Of a DNA stretch of 64,000 nucleotides, positions 26,294-37,061 are shown one piece after another. The notes below the pieces were generated by a model, which was not told where the DNA came from, searched no databases, and saw only the letters and a program-made list of their open reading frames with translations. The stretch spans positions 2,604,001 through 2,668,000 of the forward strand of contig NC_007651.1 in the NCBI RefSeq assembly GCF_000012365.1, in the 5' to 3' direction. Position numbers and translations under genes: made by a program. The stretch comes from Burkholderia thailandensis E264. GTDB lineage: Bacteria > Pseudomonadota > Gammaproteobacteria > Burkholderiales > Burkholderiaceae. Each line of letters opens with the position of its first letter. The stretch's first letter is position 1.

Positions 26294-27424
26294 TTACGCA
26301 CGCACGCCGACCCGATACTTCGTCGTCTGCCGATACGTGCCCCCGGGCCGCAACACGACGCCATCGCTCAGGCCGGCCATGTTGATCTGATTCGGAAACC
26401 CGCCGGCCTCGAGGCACAGCGCCGCGTGGCGCACGCAGCGCGCGCCGTCGCGCACGCGCAGCCCGTGCAGATGATTGCCCGTGTAGCATTGCAGCCCCGG
26501 CTGGTCGGTCGATACCGTCAATTCGCGCCCGCTCTCGGGATCGTACACACACGCGACGGGCCGAACGCCTCGCATCCCGGCGCCGCTCAGCACGTAACAG
26601 TGGTCGAAGCCGCCCGCCCGCGCGAGCTGCGCGTGCGGCCAGTCGAGCCGCGCGCCAAGCGGCGCGCAGTGCCGAAAATCGAAGGCGGTGCCGGTCACGC
26701 CGGCGGCGCCCGTCGGGATCAGCGCATCGTCGACCTCGAGGAACGCGTCGGCGTCGATCGTCAACAGATGGCCGCGTATGTCGCCGCCCGGGCGTCCGCT
26801 CAGGTTGAAATAACTGTGATTCGTCAGGTTGAGCGGCGTGGGCGCGTCGGTCGCGCCGGTGTAATCGATCGTCAGCGTGCCGTCGTCGTCGAGCGTGTAG
26901 CGCACCTGCACCGTCACGTTGCCGGGGAAGCCCGCGTCGCCTTCGGGCGACTCGAGCCGCAGCACAAGGCCGCCGCAGTCGTCGATGACTTCCCAGCGCG
27001 CGCGGTGAAAGCCGCTCGCGCCGCCGTGCAGCAGATTGCCGTTCTCGTTGCGATCCAGCGCGTGTTCGACGCCGTCGAGCGTGAAGCGCGCGCCCGCGAT
27101 GCGGTTCGCCCAGCGGCCGATCGTCGCGCCGAGGTAGGCCGCCGATTCGACGTAATCGGCCGGCGCGTCGTGCGCGAGCACGATGTCGGCGAAGCTGCCG
27201 GTGCGGTCGGGCGCGAGCCACGACACGACCGTCGCGCCGAGATCGCTGACGACGACGCGCACGCCGTCGGCATTGCGCAGCGTGTAGCGGCGCACCGGAT
27301 CGCCGCCGGGCAGCGTGCCCCACGGCTCGGACGGCACGCGGGCAGGGCCGGGAGCAAGGCGAGAAGTGCGAGTGTCGGGGTCGATGTGCATGGGGAGAAT
27401 CGGTTCGTGGACGGTCGTCTTCAC
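26294..27424 (-). CDS. galM: Aldose 1-epimerase (galactose mutarotase family)
   Basis: A 376-residue mutarotase interconverting alpha and beta anomers of free aldoses, here probably xylose or other sugars handled by the neighbouring genes. It has GRWANRIAGARFTLDG, the active-site NHSYFNLSG and the catalytic Glu in LEAGGFPNQINM. The first 30 residues look like a poorly conserved extension; a later start is possible, but the ATG used overlaps the xylR stop (ATGA), so coupling supports it. It is co-transcribed with xylR. Confidence 0.9.
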   Translation of the reverse strand: MKTTVHEPILPMHIDPDTRTSRLAPGPARVPSEPWGTLPGGDPVRRYTLRNADGVRVVVSDLGATVVSWLAPDRTGSFADIVLAHDAPADYVESAAYLGATIGRWANRIAGARFTLDGVEHALDRNENGNLLHGGASGFHRARWEVIDDCGGLVLRLESPEGDAGFPGNVTVQVRYTLDDDGTLTIDYTGATDAPTPLNLTNHSYFNLSGRPGGDIRGHLLTIDADAFLEVDDALIPTGAAGVTGTAFDFRHCAPLGARLDWPHAQLARAGGFDHCYVLSGAGMRGVRPVACVYDPESGRELTVSTDQPGLQCYTGNHLHGLRVRDGARCVRHAALCLEAGGFPNQINMAGLSDGVVLRPGGTYRQTTKYRVGVRA

Positions 27425-28614
27425 CGCGCGGACGCGGCGCGTTCCTGATATTCGCGCGGCGTGCAGCCGAGTTCGCGGCGGAACACCGCGTGCATGTACT
27501 GCAGCGACGTGAACCCGCAGCGGATTGCCACCTCGGCGCTCGACGCGTTGCGGCCCGCGAGCAGCGCCTGCGCCGCTTCGAGTTTGTGGCGCAGGATTTC
27601 CTGGTGCACGGTGCGCTGCAGCTCACGGCGAAAGTGCTCCTCGAGCAGCGAGCGCGACACGCCGACGTAGTCGGCCACCTGCTCGGTCTTGATGCGCTGG
27701 CACGCGTACTGGCGGATGAAATGGCGCGCGCGCATCACGTGCGGACTCGCGAGCGGCAGGTGGCGCGTCGATTCGAGCACGTTGATCCCGACGGGCGGCA
27801 CGAGGATGCGCCGCCCCGGAAAACGCGCGCCGCCCAGCATCTGATGCAGCAGATGCGCGGCGGTGCGGCCCATCTCCTCGGTGCCCTGGATCACCGACGA
27901 AAGCGGAATGCGCGTGAGCGTGCGCGTGAGCGGATCGTTGTCGATGCCGACGATCGCCACCTGCTCGGGCACCGGGATGCCGGCGATCAGGCACGCCTGC
28001 AACAGATGCCGCGCGCGCGCGTCGGTCACGGCGATCACGCCGATCGGCTTCGGCAGCGCATGCAGCCAGGCCACCAGTTGCTCGATCGCGTGATTCCACG
28101 CCGACGCGCTCGTCGACAGCCCGCGGTAGATCGGCGCATCGAGCCCGTCCGCGCGCGCGAGCCTGTCGAACGCGCGTTCGCGCTGTTCGGCCCAGCGGTT
28201 GTGCTGCGCGACGGGCAGGCTGTACATCGCGAAGCGCGGCAGCCCCGCGGCGATCAGATGTGTGTAGGCCAGCGACACGAGCTTCGCGTTGTCGGTCGCG
28301 ATGTACGGCAGGCCGTCCGGGTACTGCGCCGGGTCTTCGTACGACGAGCCGACGGCGACGATCGGCAGCGGCGAGCCGGCGAGCGCGGCGGCGACGGCCG
28401 GGTCGTCGAAGTCCGCGATGATGCCGTCGCCGTCGAAGCGCTCGATGCCGGCGAGCCGGCAGCGGAAGTCGTCTTCGAGGAACAGGTCCCACGCGACGCG
28501 CGTCGAGCGCAGGTAATCGCCGATGCCGCTGATGATCTCGCGGTCGTAGACCTTGTTTGCATTGAACAGCAGCGCGATGCGGTGCGGCGTCTGGGCGGAA
28601 GGGGCGCGGTTCAT
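27421..28614 (-). CDS. xylR: XylR, xylose-responsive AraC-family activator
   Basis: A 397-residue regulator with an N-terminal periplasmic-binding-protein-like sugar domain (about 12-280: IALLFNANKVYDREIISGI; VAIVGIDNDPLTR) and a C-terminal AraC-type double helix-turn-helix (VADYVGVSRSLLEEHFRREL; SAEVAIRCGFTSLQYMHAVFRRELG). The domain order and length match E. coli XylR (392 residues). It diverges from xylA and should activate the xylA-F-G-H side when D-xylose is bound. It overlaps galM by ATGA. Confidence 0.93.
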   Translation of the reverse strand: MNRAPSAQTPHRIALLFNANKVYDREIISGIGDYLRSTRVAWDLFLEDDFRCRLAGIERFDGDGIIADFDDPAVAAALAGSPLPIVAVGSSYEDPAQYPDGLPYIATDNAKLVSLAYTHLIAAGLPRFAMYSLPVAQHNRWAEQRERAFDRLARADGLDAPIYRGLSTSASAWNHAIEQLVAWLHALPKPIGVIAVTDARARHLLQACLIAGIPVPEQVAIVGIDNDPLTRTLTRIPLSSVIQGTEEMGRTAAHLLHQMLGGARFPGRRILVPPVGINVLESTRHLPLASPHVMRARHFIRQYACQRIKTEQVADYVGVSRSLLEEHFRRELQRTVHQEILRHKLEAAQALLAGRNASSAEVAIRCGFTSLQYMHAVFRRELGCTPREYQERAASAR

Positions 28615-28884
28615 CTCGATCTCGAGGCGTGCGCCGCGGGCGGCGCCGTGCCGGTGTTTCCGACGGGGCGCGGGCGATGCCGCGCGGCCGTCGGGCTGCG
28701 GCCATTGTAGGACGGGATGCGCGCCGCGCGCGTGAGGCTGGCAAGAAACGTTACGCGCGCTGCGCAATTTCGCAATTGCCGGCGCGAGGGCGCGCGAGCA
28801 CGATCCAGCCAGACCGAATTCGGCCCCGCACGTCACGGCGACGCGCGTTGCGCCGCAACAAGACCGGTCCTGAATGGAGACGCC
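28615..28884. promoter_or_regulatory. Divergent xylR/xylA control region with a short direct repeat
   Basis: A 270-bp region between the leftward regulator and rightward xylA. Two copies of CGCAATT at 28763-28769 and 28771-28777 form an eight-base-spaced direct repeat in an otherwise GC-rich stretch and are candidate contacts for XylR. A GGAG ribosome site for xylA lies at 28875-28878. No promoter boxes are certain. Confidence 0.4.
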
Positions 28885-30207
28885 ATGTCGTATTTCGAAC
28901 ACATTCCCGCGATTCGCTACGAAGGCCCGCAATCGGACAATCCGCTCGCGTACCGGCATTACGACCGCACGAAGCGGGTGCTCGGCAAGACGCTCGAGGA
29001 GCACCTGCGGATCGCCGTCTGCTATTGGCACACGTTCGTGTGGCCGGGGCAAGACGTGTTCGGCCAGGGCGCGTTGCGGCGGCCGTGGCAGCAGCCGGGC
29101 GAGCCGCTCGAGCGCGCGCGGCAGAAGGCCGATGCGGCGTTCGCGTTCTTCACGAAGCTCGGCACGCCGTTCTATACGTTTCACGACACCGACGTCGCGC
29201 CGGAAGGGGCGAACCTGCACGAGTACGTCGAGAACTTCGCGCGGATGGTCGACTACCTCGGCGAGCACCAGCAGGCGAGCGGCGTGCGGCTGCTGTGGGG
29301 CACCGCGAACCTGTTCTCGCATCCGCGCTTCGCGGCCGGCGCGGCGACGAGCCCGAATCCCGATGCGTTCGCGTGGGCGGCGACCCAGGTGTGCCACGCG
29401 CTCGACGCGACGCACCGGCTCGGCGGCGAGAACTACGTGCTGTGGGGCGGCCGGGAAGGGTACGAGACGCTGCTCAACACGGATCTCGCGCGCGAGCGCG
29501 AGCAATTGGCCAGGTTTCTGGCGATGGTCGTCGAGCACAAGCACCGGATCGGCTTCACCGGCGCGCTGCTGATCGAGCCGAAACCGCAGGAGCCGACGAA
29601 GCACCAGTACGACTACGACGTCGCGACCGTGCACGGCTTGCTCACGCAATACGGATTGCAGAACGAGATCCGCGTGAACATCGAGGCGAACCACGCGACG
29701 CTCGCCGGCCATTCGTTCCATCACGAGATCGCGAACGCGTTCGCGCTCGGCGTGTTCGGCAGCGTCGACGCGAACCGCGGCGATCCGCAGAACGGCTGGG
29801 ACACCGACCAGTTCCCGAACAGCGTCGAGGAGCTGACGCTCGCGTTCTACGAGATCCTGCGCCACGGCGGTTTCACGACGGGCGGCATGAACTTCGACGC
29901 GAAGGTACGGCGCCAGAGCGTCGATCCGGAGGACCTGTTTCACGGCCATATCGGCGCGATCGACGTGCTCGCGCTCGCGCTCGAGCGCGCGGCCGTGCTG
30001 GTGGAGAACGACCGGCTCGACGCGCTGCGCCGGCGCCGCTACGCGCAATGGGATTCGGAGTTCGGCCGCAAGATACTCGCGGGCGGTTATTCGCTGCAGT
30101 CGCTCGCGGCCGACGCGCTCGCGCGCGGCGTGAACCCGCAGCACGCAAGCGGCGCGCAGGAGCGGCTCGAGAACATCGTGAACCAGGCGATCTACGCGTT
30201 GCGCTGA
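28885..30207 (+). CDS. xylA: Xylose isomerase
   Basis: A 440-residue enzyme converting D-xylose to D-xylulose, the same length as E. coli XylA. Catalytic His100 and Asp103 lie in TFHDTD; metal-binding residues lie in [17 protein letters not shown] and [16 protein letters not shown]. The ATG at 28885 follows a GGAG site, although the frame stays open further upstream. No xylulokinase gene lies in the window, so the next step is encoded elsewhere. It is the first gene of the rightward xyl operon. Confidence 0.96.
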   Translation: MSYFEHIPAIRYEGPQSDNPLAYRHYDRTKRVLGKTLEEHLRIAVCYWHTFVWPGQDVFGQGALRRPWQQPGEPLERARQKADAAFAFFTKLGTPFYTFHDTDVAPEGANLHEYVENFARMVDYLGEHQQASGVRLLWGTANLFSHPRFAAGAATSPNPDAFAWAATQVCHALDATHRLGGENYVLWGGREGYETLLNTDLAREREQLARFLAMVVEHKHRIGFTGALLIEPKPQEPTKHQYDYDVATVHGLLTQYGLQNEIRVNIEANHATLAGHSFHHEIANAFALGVFGSVDANRGDPQNGWDTDQFPNSVEELTLAFYEILRHGGFTTGGMNFDAKVRRQSVDPEDLFHGHIGAIDVLALALERAAVLVENDRLDALRRRRYAQWDSEFGRKILAGGYSLQSLAADALARGVNPQHASGAQERLENIVNQAIYALR

Positions 30208-30433
30208 TTCGAGGTTCGCCGGGCTCGCCCCGGCCGCCGGCGTTCCGCGGGCTCGAACCCGCAGGCGCAGCCCGCGCCGCACCGGCCGGCCGCCGCAGGA
30301 TTCGCCTGGCCGCTGATGGCCCCTGATGGCCGATTCCGGCCGCGCGGCGCAGCGCCGCGCGCTGACACGGGCGGCGCATGCCGGTTGCTGCCCGCCGTTT
30401 CGTGCGTTCGTCCAACAAGAGAGGAGAGCAGAC

Positions 30434-31462
30434 ATGAGATCCGTCACGCGTCGTACCGTATTGAGTTCGCTTGCCGGCGCCGCGGCGCTGGCGGCGCTGG
30501 CGCTCGCCGCGCCGCTCGCGCACGCGAGCAAGGACAAGCCGGAGATCGGCTTTTGCATCGACGACCTTCGCGTGGAACGCTGGTCGCGCGACCGCGATTA
30601 TTTCGTCGCGGCCGCGACGAAGCTCGGCGCGAAGGTGTCGGTGCAGTCGGCGGACGCGAGCGAGGAGCGGCAGATCTCGCAGATCGAAAACCTGATCTCG
30701 CGAGGCGTCGACGTGATCGTGATCGTGCCGTTCAATTCGAAGACGCTCGGCAACGTCGTCGCCGAAGCGAAGAGGGCGGGCATCAAGATCGTGTCGTACG
30801 ACCGGCTGATCCTCGACGCCGACGTCGACGCGTACATCTCGTTCGACAACGTGAAGGTCGGCGAGCTGCAGGCGCGGGGCGTCTACGACGCGAAGCCGAA
30901 GGGCAACTACTTCCTGCTCGGCGGCGCGCCCACCGACAACAACGCGAAGATGCTGCGCGAAGGACAGTTGAAGGTGCTCAAGCCCGCGATCGACCGCGGC
31001 GACATCCGGATCGTCGGCCAGCAGTGGGTGCCCGAATGGAGCGCGTCGACCGCGCTGCGCATCGTCGAGGATGCGCTGACCGCGAACGACAACAGGATCG
31101 ACGCGATCGTCGCATCGAACGACGGCACCGCGGGCGGCGCGATCCAGGCGCTGGCCGCGCAGCATCTCGCGGGCAAGGTGCCGGTGTCGGGGCAGGACGC
31201 GGATCTCGCCGCGCTCAGGCGCGTGATCGCCGGCACGCAGACGATGACTGTCTATAAACCGCTGAAGCTGATCGCAAGCGAAGCCGCGAGGCTCGCCGTG
31301 GATCTCGCGAAAGGCACGAAGCCCGCGTACAACGCGCAATACGACAACGGCAAGAAGAAGGTCGATACGGTGCTGCTGCAGCCGACGCTGCTGACCAAGC
31401 GCAACGTCGACGTCGTCGTGAAGGACGGCTTCTACACGCAGGCGCAACTGGCGGGCCAGTAA
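30434..31462 (+). CDS. xylF: D-xylose ABC transporter, periplasmic binding protein
   Basis: A 342-residue secreted binding protein: signal peptide about 1-30 with cleavage after AHA, then a type I periplasmic-binding fold ([66 protein letters not shown]). The QDAD and TMTVYK segments are typical of XylF. The ATG is preceded by a strong GAGGAGAG ribosome site. It feeds XylG and XylH, encoded directly downstream. Confidence 0.95.
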
Positions 31463-31523
31463 CGGCGACTCGCGCGCGGCCGGCCTCGGCTCGGGCCGCG
31501 CGCACACTGCGAGGCATGAACGT

Positions 31524-33083
31524 ATGACCGAACCCTTGCTGACGATGCGCGGCATCGTCAAGGATTTCGACGGCGTGAAGGCGCTCGACGGCATCGACCT
31601 GACCGTGCGGCCCGGCGAGTGCGTGGGCCTGTGCGGCGAGAACGGCGCAGGCAAGTCGACGCTGATGAAAGTGCTCTCGGGCGTCCATCCGCACGGCACG
31701 TGGGACGGCGAGATCCATTGGGAGGGCGCGCCGCTCGTCGCGTCCGGCGTGCGCGACACCGAGCGCGCGGGCATCGTGATCATCCACCAGGAACTGATGC
31801 TCGTGCCCGAGCTGTCGGTCGCGGAGAACATCTTCCTCGGCAACGAGATCACGCTGCCCGGCGGCCGCATGCATTACGCGGCGATGGTCCGGCGCGCGCA
31901 CGAACTGCTGCGCGAGCTGCGGATCGATGCGATCAACGTCGCGCGGCCGGTGATGGATTACGGCGGCGGGCACCAGCAACTGATCGAGATCGCGAAGGCG
32001 CTGAACAAGCGCGCGAAGCTGCTGATTCTCGACGAGCCGTCGTCGTCGCTGACCGCGGCGGAGACGCAGGGCCTGCTCGACATCGTGCGCGACCTGAAGC
32101 GGCGCGGCGTCGCGTGCGTCTACATCTCGCACAAGCTCGAGGAGGTCGAGGCCGTGTGCGACACCGTCACCGTGATCCGCGATGGGCGCCATGTCGCGAC
32201 GGAGCCGATGCGCGCGCTGAGCACCGAGCGGATCATCGCGATGATGGTCGGCCGGGAGATCCGCAACCTGTATCCGCGCGAGCCGCACGAGATCGGCGAC
32301 GTCGTGCTGGAGGCGCGCAACGTGACCTGTCACGACGTGACGAACCCGCGCCGCAAGCGTGTCGACGACGTGTCGTTCAGCGTGCGGCGCGGCGAGATCC
32401 TCGGCGTCGCGGGGCTCGTCGGCGCGGGCCGCACCGAACTGATGCAGGCGATCTTCGGCGCGTATCCGGGAGCGTGCGCGGCGAGCGTGCTGATGAACGG
32501 CCGGCCGCTCGCGATCCGCTCGCCCGCCGACGCGATCCGCGCGGGCATCGCGATGGTGCCCGAGGACCGCAAGCGGCACGGGATCGTCCCGCAGCTGGGC
32601 GTCGGCCACAACATCACGCTGTCGGTGCTGCAGCGCTTCGCGACGCGCGGGCGGATCGACGCGGCGGCCGAGCTCGACGCGATCCGCGCCGGGATGCAGC
32701 GGCTGTCGGTGCGCGCGGCGCACCCATTTCTGCCGATCGCGGGCCTGTCCGGCGGCAATCAGCAGAAGGCGGTGCTCACGAAGATGCTGCTGACCGATCC
32801 GCAGGTGCTGATCCTCGACGAGCCGACGCGCGGCGTCGACGTCGGCGCGAAGGCCGAGATCTACCGGCTCGTGTTCGCGCTCGCCAGGCGCGGCGTCGCG
32901 CTCGTCGTCGTGTCGTCGGAGCTGGCCGAGGTGCTCGGCCTTGCCGACCGCGTGCTCGTGATCGGCGAAGGCGAAGTGTGCGGCGATTTCGTCAACGACG
33001 GGCTCACGCAGGAACAGATCCTCGCCGCCGCGCTGAAGAGCCGGCGGCGCCGCGCCGAACCCACCGCAGCGAGTGCGACATGA
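31524..33083 (+). CDS. xylG: D-xylose ABC transporter, double ATPase subunit
   Basis: A 519-residue protein with two fused ABC domains, as in all CUT2 sugar importers. The first has a canonical Walker A (GENGAGKST) and [12 protein letters not shown]alker B. The second has the usual degenerate P-loop ([10 protein letters not shown]), the signature [11 protein letters not shown] and [14 protein letters not shown]. It overlaps xylH by ATGA. Confidence 0.95.
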
Positions 33084-34279
33084 ATACCGAACTGTCTTCC
33101 GCCCCGGCGCGTGCGCGCGCAGCCCGCGGCCGCCGCGCTCGCGGCCTGCCGTCGCGCCGGCTGTTCGCGCGCTACAAGGTCCTCGCGCTGCTGCTCGCGG
33201 TCGCGGCGATCTGGGCGTTCTTCTCGGTGCTGACCGACGGCGCGTTCGTCACGCCGCGCAACGTGTCGAACCTGCTGCGGCAAATGTCGATCACCGGCAT
33301 GCTCGCGTGCGGGATGGTGTTCGTGATCATCGCGGGCGAGATCGATCTGTCGGTCGGCTCGCTGCTCGGGCTGCTCGGCGGCGTCGCGGCGATCCTCGAC
33401 GCGAACCGCCGCTGGCCGGTCGCCGCGACGGTGCCGGCGGTGCTCGCGCTCGGCGTGGCGATCGGGCTCTTCAACGGCTGGTGGTCGACCTACCGGCGCG
33501 TGCCGTCGTTCATCGTCGGCCTCGGCGGGATGCTCGCGTTCCGCGGGATACTGCTCGGCGTGACGGGCGGCTCGACGATCGCGCCGGTATCGGACGGCTT
33601 CGTGTTCATCGGGCAGGGCTATCTGCCGCGCGCGGCCGGCGACGCGCTCGCGCTCGCGCTGTTCGCGTTCGTCGTGCTGCTCGTCGTGCGGCAGCGCGGC
33701 AACCGGCGGCGCTACCGGCTCGCGGTCGCGCCGCCGTGGCAGGACGTCGCGAAAATCGCCGGCGCGGGCGCGGTACTGTTCGCGTTCGTCGCGACGCTCG
33801 ACCGCTACGGCGGCATTCCGGTGCCCGTGCTGCTGCTGCTCGCGCTGCTCGGCGCGTTTTCATGGGTCGCGACGCAGACCGTGTTCGGCCGGCGCATCTA
33901 TGCGGTCGGCTCGAACCTCGAGGCGACGCGCCTCTCGGGCATCGACACGGACCGCGTGAAGCTCGCGATCTTCGCGCTGATGGGGCTGATGTGCGCGTTC
34001 GCGGGCCTCGTCAACACCGCGCGGCTTGCCGCCGGCTCGCCGTCGGCGGGCGCGATGGGCGAGCTCGACGCGATCGCCGCGTGCTTCATCGGCGGCACGT
34101 CGATGCGCGGCGGGTCCGGCACCGTTTATGGCGCGCTGATCGGAGCGCTCGTGATGGCGAGCCTCGACAACGGCATGTCGATGCTGGACGTCGACGCGTA
34201 CTGGCAGATGATCGTCAAGGGCGGGGTGCTGGTGCTCGCGGTGTGGATCGACGTGGCGTCGCGGTCGAACCGGCGGTGA
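33080..34279 (+). CDS. xylH: D-xylose ABC transporter, permease
   Basis: A 399-residue inner-membrane permease with about ten helices. It begins with an Arg-rich cytoplasmic tail (1-30) and carries CUT2 permease segments [34 protein letters not shown] and [22 protein letters not shown]. It starts within the xylG stop and ends the xyl operon just before a hairpin-plus-T-run terminator. Confidence 0.95.
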
Positions 34280-34284
34280 CGCCG

Positions 34285-34314
34285 CCGGCACGCCTGTTGC
34301 GCGCCGGGGTTTTT
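34285..34314 (+). terminator. Rho-independent terminator of the xyl operon
   Basis: Arms CCGGCACGC and GCGCGCCGG pair with one mismatch around a CTGTT loop and are followed by GG and five T residues. The hairpin lies six bases after the xylH stop. Confidence 0.75.
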
Positions 34315-34322
34315 ATACCCAT

Positions 34323-34340
34323 GCCGATAAGGATATCGGC
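34323..34340. promoter_or_regulatory. Candidate operator palindrome upstream of the ytfQ-like operon
   Basis: A perfect inverted repeat GCCGATA-AGGA-TATCGGC, with a further half-site GTTATCGGCC starting at 34364. It lies in the AT-richer leader, 180-200 bp before the binding-protein gene. It is a plausible repressor site; no cognate regulator is encoded in the window. Confidence 0.45.
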
Positions 34341-34519
34341 CGAATCCAAATTTTCATTGGGCGGTTATCGGCCTTGTCCCTAGACTGATCCGGGGTCTGC
34401 GCACATCCGATCGGCCGGCGCCGCCGGCGGCGCAACCCCGAACCGCGCTCGCGTCACGGAAAAACAGAACAGCGAGAGAGCCGGCGCCGCGGCGAACGAC
34501 AACATCATTGGAGACGACC

Positions 34520-35482
34520 ATGACATGCATCAGGACGCTTGCGGCCGGCGCGATCGTTGCCGCGACGACGTGGCTGGCCCCCGGCGCTTTCGCGCAGCAA
34601 AAGCCGATCACGCTCGGGTTTTCGCAAGTCGGCGCGGAGAGCGCGTGGCGCACCGCGAACAGCGTTTCGGTGAAGAGCGCGGCGAAGGACGCCGGCATCA
34701 ACCTGAAGTTCTCGGACGCACAGCAAAAGCAGGAGAACCAGATTCGCGCGATCCGCTCGTTCATCGCGCAGAAGGTCGACGTGATCGCGTTCTCGCCCGT
34801 CGTCGAATCCGGCTGGGAACCCGTGCTCAGCGAAGCGAAGGCGGCCCACATTCCGGTGATCCTGACCGATCGCGCGGTCGACGTGAAGGACCCTTCGCTG
34901 TACGTGACGATGATCGGCTCCGACTTCCTCGAGGAAGGCCGGCGCGCGGGCCGCTGGCTCGAGGAGCGCTACAGGAACGATGCGGGCCCGATCAACATCG
35001 TCGAGCTGCAGGGCACGGTCGGCTCCGCGCCGGCCAACGATCGCCGCGCGGGCCTGCTCGAAGTGATCCGGAACAATCCGAAATTCAAGATCATCGCATC
35101 GCAAAGCGGCGATTTCACGCTCGCCGGCGGCAAGCAGGTGATGGAAGCGTTCGCGAAGACCTACGGCAAGCGAATCAACGTCGTGTACGCGCACAACGAC
35201 GACATGGCGCTCGGCGCGATCCAGGCGATGGAGGAGGCGGGGATGAAGCCGGGCAAGGACGTGAGCGTCGTGTCGTTCGATGCGACGAAGGGCGGCTTCC
35301 AGGCGATGGTCGCGGGCAAGATCAACGTCGACGTCGAATGCAGTCCGCTGCTCGGCCCCCAGTTGATGAGCGCGGTGAAGGAGGTGGTCGCCGGCAAGCC
35401 GCTGCCCAAGCGCATCGTGACCGACGAGACGGTGTTTCCGATGAGCGTCGCCGCGCAAGTGCTGCCGACGCGCAAATACTGA
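34520..35482 (+). CDS. ytfQ: Sugar ABC transporter binding protein, YtfQ (galactofuranose) type
   Basis: A 320-residue periplasmic protein: signal peptide 1-22 (cleavage after AFA), then KPITLGFSQVGAESAWRTANSVS, which is characteristic of YtfQ, and AFSPVVESGWEPVL, FLEEGRRAGRWLEE and NDDMALGAIQAMEEAG of the type I binding fold. E. coli YtfQ binds galactofuranose and is 318 residues long. The ATG is preferred over a TTG four codons upstream because GGAG is correctly spaced from it. It is the first gene of a four-gene transporter operon. Confidence 0.92.
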   Translation: MTCIRTLAAGAIVAATTWLAPGAFAQQKPITLGFSQVGAESAWRTANSVSVKSAAKDAGINLKFSDAQQKQENQIRAIRSFIAQKVDVIAFSPVVESGWEPVLSEAKAAHIPVILTDRAVDVKDPSLYVTMIGSDFLEEGRRAGRWLEERYRNDAGPINIVELQGTVGSAPANDRRAGLLEVIRNNPKFKIIASQSGDFTLAGGKQVMEAFAKTYGKRINVVYAHNDDMALGAIQAMEEAGMKPGKDVSVVSFDATKGGFQAMVAGKINVDVECSPLLGPQLMSAVKEVVAGKPLPKRIVTDETVFPMSVAAQVLPTRKY

Positions 35483-35552
35483 GGCACGCGGCGCGGGCGG
35501 CATCGCGCCGGTCGACATCCCGCCGTTCGACATCTTTTTCGCAGGAGCGCGC

Positions 35553-37061
35553 ATGACGCATTCGCCGGCAGTCGAGATGATCGACATCGACAAGGCATTT
35601 CCGGGCGTCCGCGCGCTGCGGCGCGTGTGCTTTCGCCTGTTTCCGGGCGAGATCCACGCGCTGATGGGGCAGAACGGCGCGGGCAAGTCGACGCTGATCA
35701 ACGTGCTGACCGGCGTGCAGGCGCACGACGCCGGCGAGATCCGCGTCGGCGGCCGGCCCGTGCGCTTCGCCGCGCCGCGCGAAGCCGAGGCGGCGGGCAT
35801 CCGGACGCTCTACCAGGAAGTGAATCTGTGCCCGAACCTGTCGGTCGCCGAGAACGTCTTCGCCGGCCGGCAGCCGATGAAGCGCGGCGCGATCGACTGG
35901 AAGACGATCCATGCGCGCGCGCGCGACGCGCTCGCCGATCTGAAGCTGTCGATCGACGTCACGCGCTCGCTCGACGCCTATCCGATCGCGGTGCAGCAGA
36001 TGGTCGCGATCGCGCGGGCCGTGTCGGTCGACGCGCGCGTGCTGATTCTCGACGAACCGACGTCGAGCCTCGACGACGGCGAGGTCGAGCGGCTGTTCGA
36101 CGTGTTGCGCCGGCTGAAGGCGTCGGGGATCGCGATCCTGTTCGTCACGCATTTTCTCGAGCAGACCTATGCGGTCTCCGACCGGATCACCGTGATGCGC
36201 AACGGCGAGCGCGAAGGCGAGTATCTCGCGCGCGACCTGCCGGTCGACACGCTCGTCGCGAAAATGACGGGACGCGAGCGGATGTCCGACACGCTGCGGG
36301 CGGGGGCGCTCGCGCGCGAGCCCGGCGCGCGCGCGCCGTTCCTGTCGATGCAACGCGTCGGCCGGCGCGGGATGATGCATCCGTTCGATCTCGACATGCG
36401 GCCGGGCGAGATCCTCGGCCTCGCCGGCCTGCTCGGCTCCGGCCGCACGGAAACCGCGCGACTCGCGTTCGCGGCGGAGCGCACGGACACCGGCGCGATC
36501 GAGATCGACGGCGCGCGCGCGCGGCTTGCGTCGCCGCGCGACGCGCTCAGGCGCGGGATCGCTTACTGCCCGGAAGACCGCAAGAAAGAGGGGATCGTCG
36601 CCGCGCTGTCGATCCGCGAGAACATCGTTCTCGCGCTGCAGGCGCGGCGCGGCTGGTGGCGACTGATCGGCCGCGCGCGCCAGCGCGAGATCGCCGACGC
36701 GTACATCGAGCGGCTCGACATCAAGGCGCGCGACGCGGAGCAGCCGATCGGCCTGCTGTCGGGCGGCAACCAGCAGAAGGTGCTGCTCGCGCGCTGGCTC
36801 GCGACGGCCCCGAAGCTGCTGATTCTCGACGAGCCGACGCGCGGGATCGACGTCGCCGCGAAATTCGACATCATGGAGCGCGTGCTCGCGCTGTGCGCGA
36901 AAGGGCTCGCGATCCTGTTCATCTCGTCGGAGATCGGCGAGGTGGTGCGCGTGAGCCACCGGATCGCGGTGCTGCGCGACCGGCGCAAGGTCGCGGAACT
37001 TGCGGGCGACGACGTATCGGAGGAGCGGATCTACCGGCTGATCGCGGGAGGCGAGTCATGA
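35553..37061 (+). CDS. ytfR: Sugar ABC transporter double ATPase, YtfR type
   Basis: A 502-residue fused double ATPase. The first half has [40 protein letters not shown]; the second half has [25 protein letters not shown] and [14 protein letters not shown]. The layout and closeness to YtfR parallel the gene order around it. It overlaps the first permease gene by ATGA. Confidence 0.93.
   Translation: MTHSPAVEMIDIDKAFPGVRALRRVCFRLFPGEIHALMGQNGAGKSTLINVLTGVQAHDAGEIRVGGRPVRFAAPREAEAAGIRTLYQEVNLCPNLSVAENVFAGRQPMKRGAIDWKTIHARARDALADLKLSIDVTRSLDAYPIAVQQMVAIARAVSVDARVLILDEPTSSLDDGEVERLFDVLRRLKASGIAILFVTHFLEQTYAVSDRITVMRNGEREGEYLARDLPVDTLVAKMTGRERMSDTLRAGALAREPGARAPFLSMQRVGRRGMMHPFDLDMRPGEILGLAGLLGSGRTETARLAFAAERTDTGAIEIDGARARLASPRDALRRGIAYCPEDRKKEGIVAALSIRENIVLALQARRGWWRLIGRARQREIADAYIERLDIKARDAEQPIGLLSGGNQQKVLLARWLATAPKLLILDEPTRGIDVAAKFDIMERVLALCAKGLAILFISSEIGEVVRVSHRIAVLRDRRKVAELAGDDVSEERIYRLIAGGES

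Noticed and set aside
34508..34519. A TTG start four codons upstream for the ytfQ-like gene
   Set aside because: GGAG overlaps those codons and is correctly spaced for the ATG at 34520.
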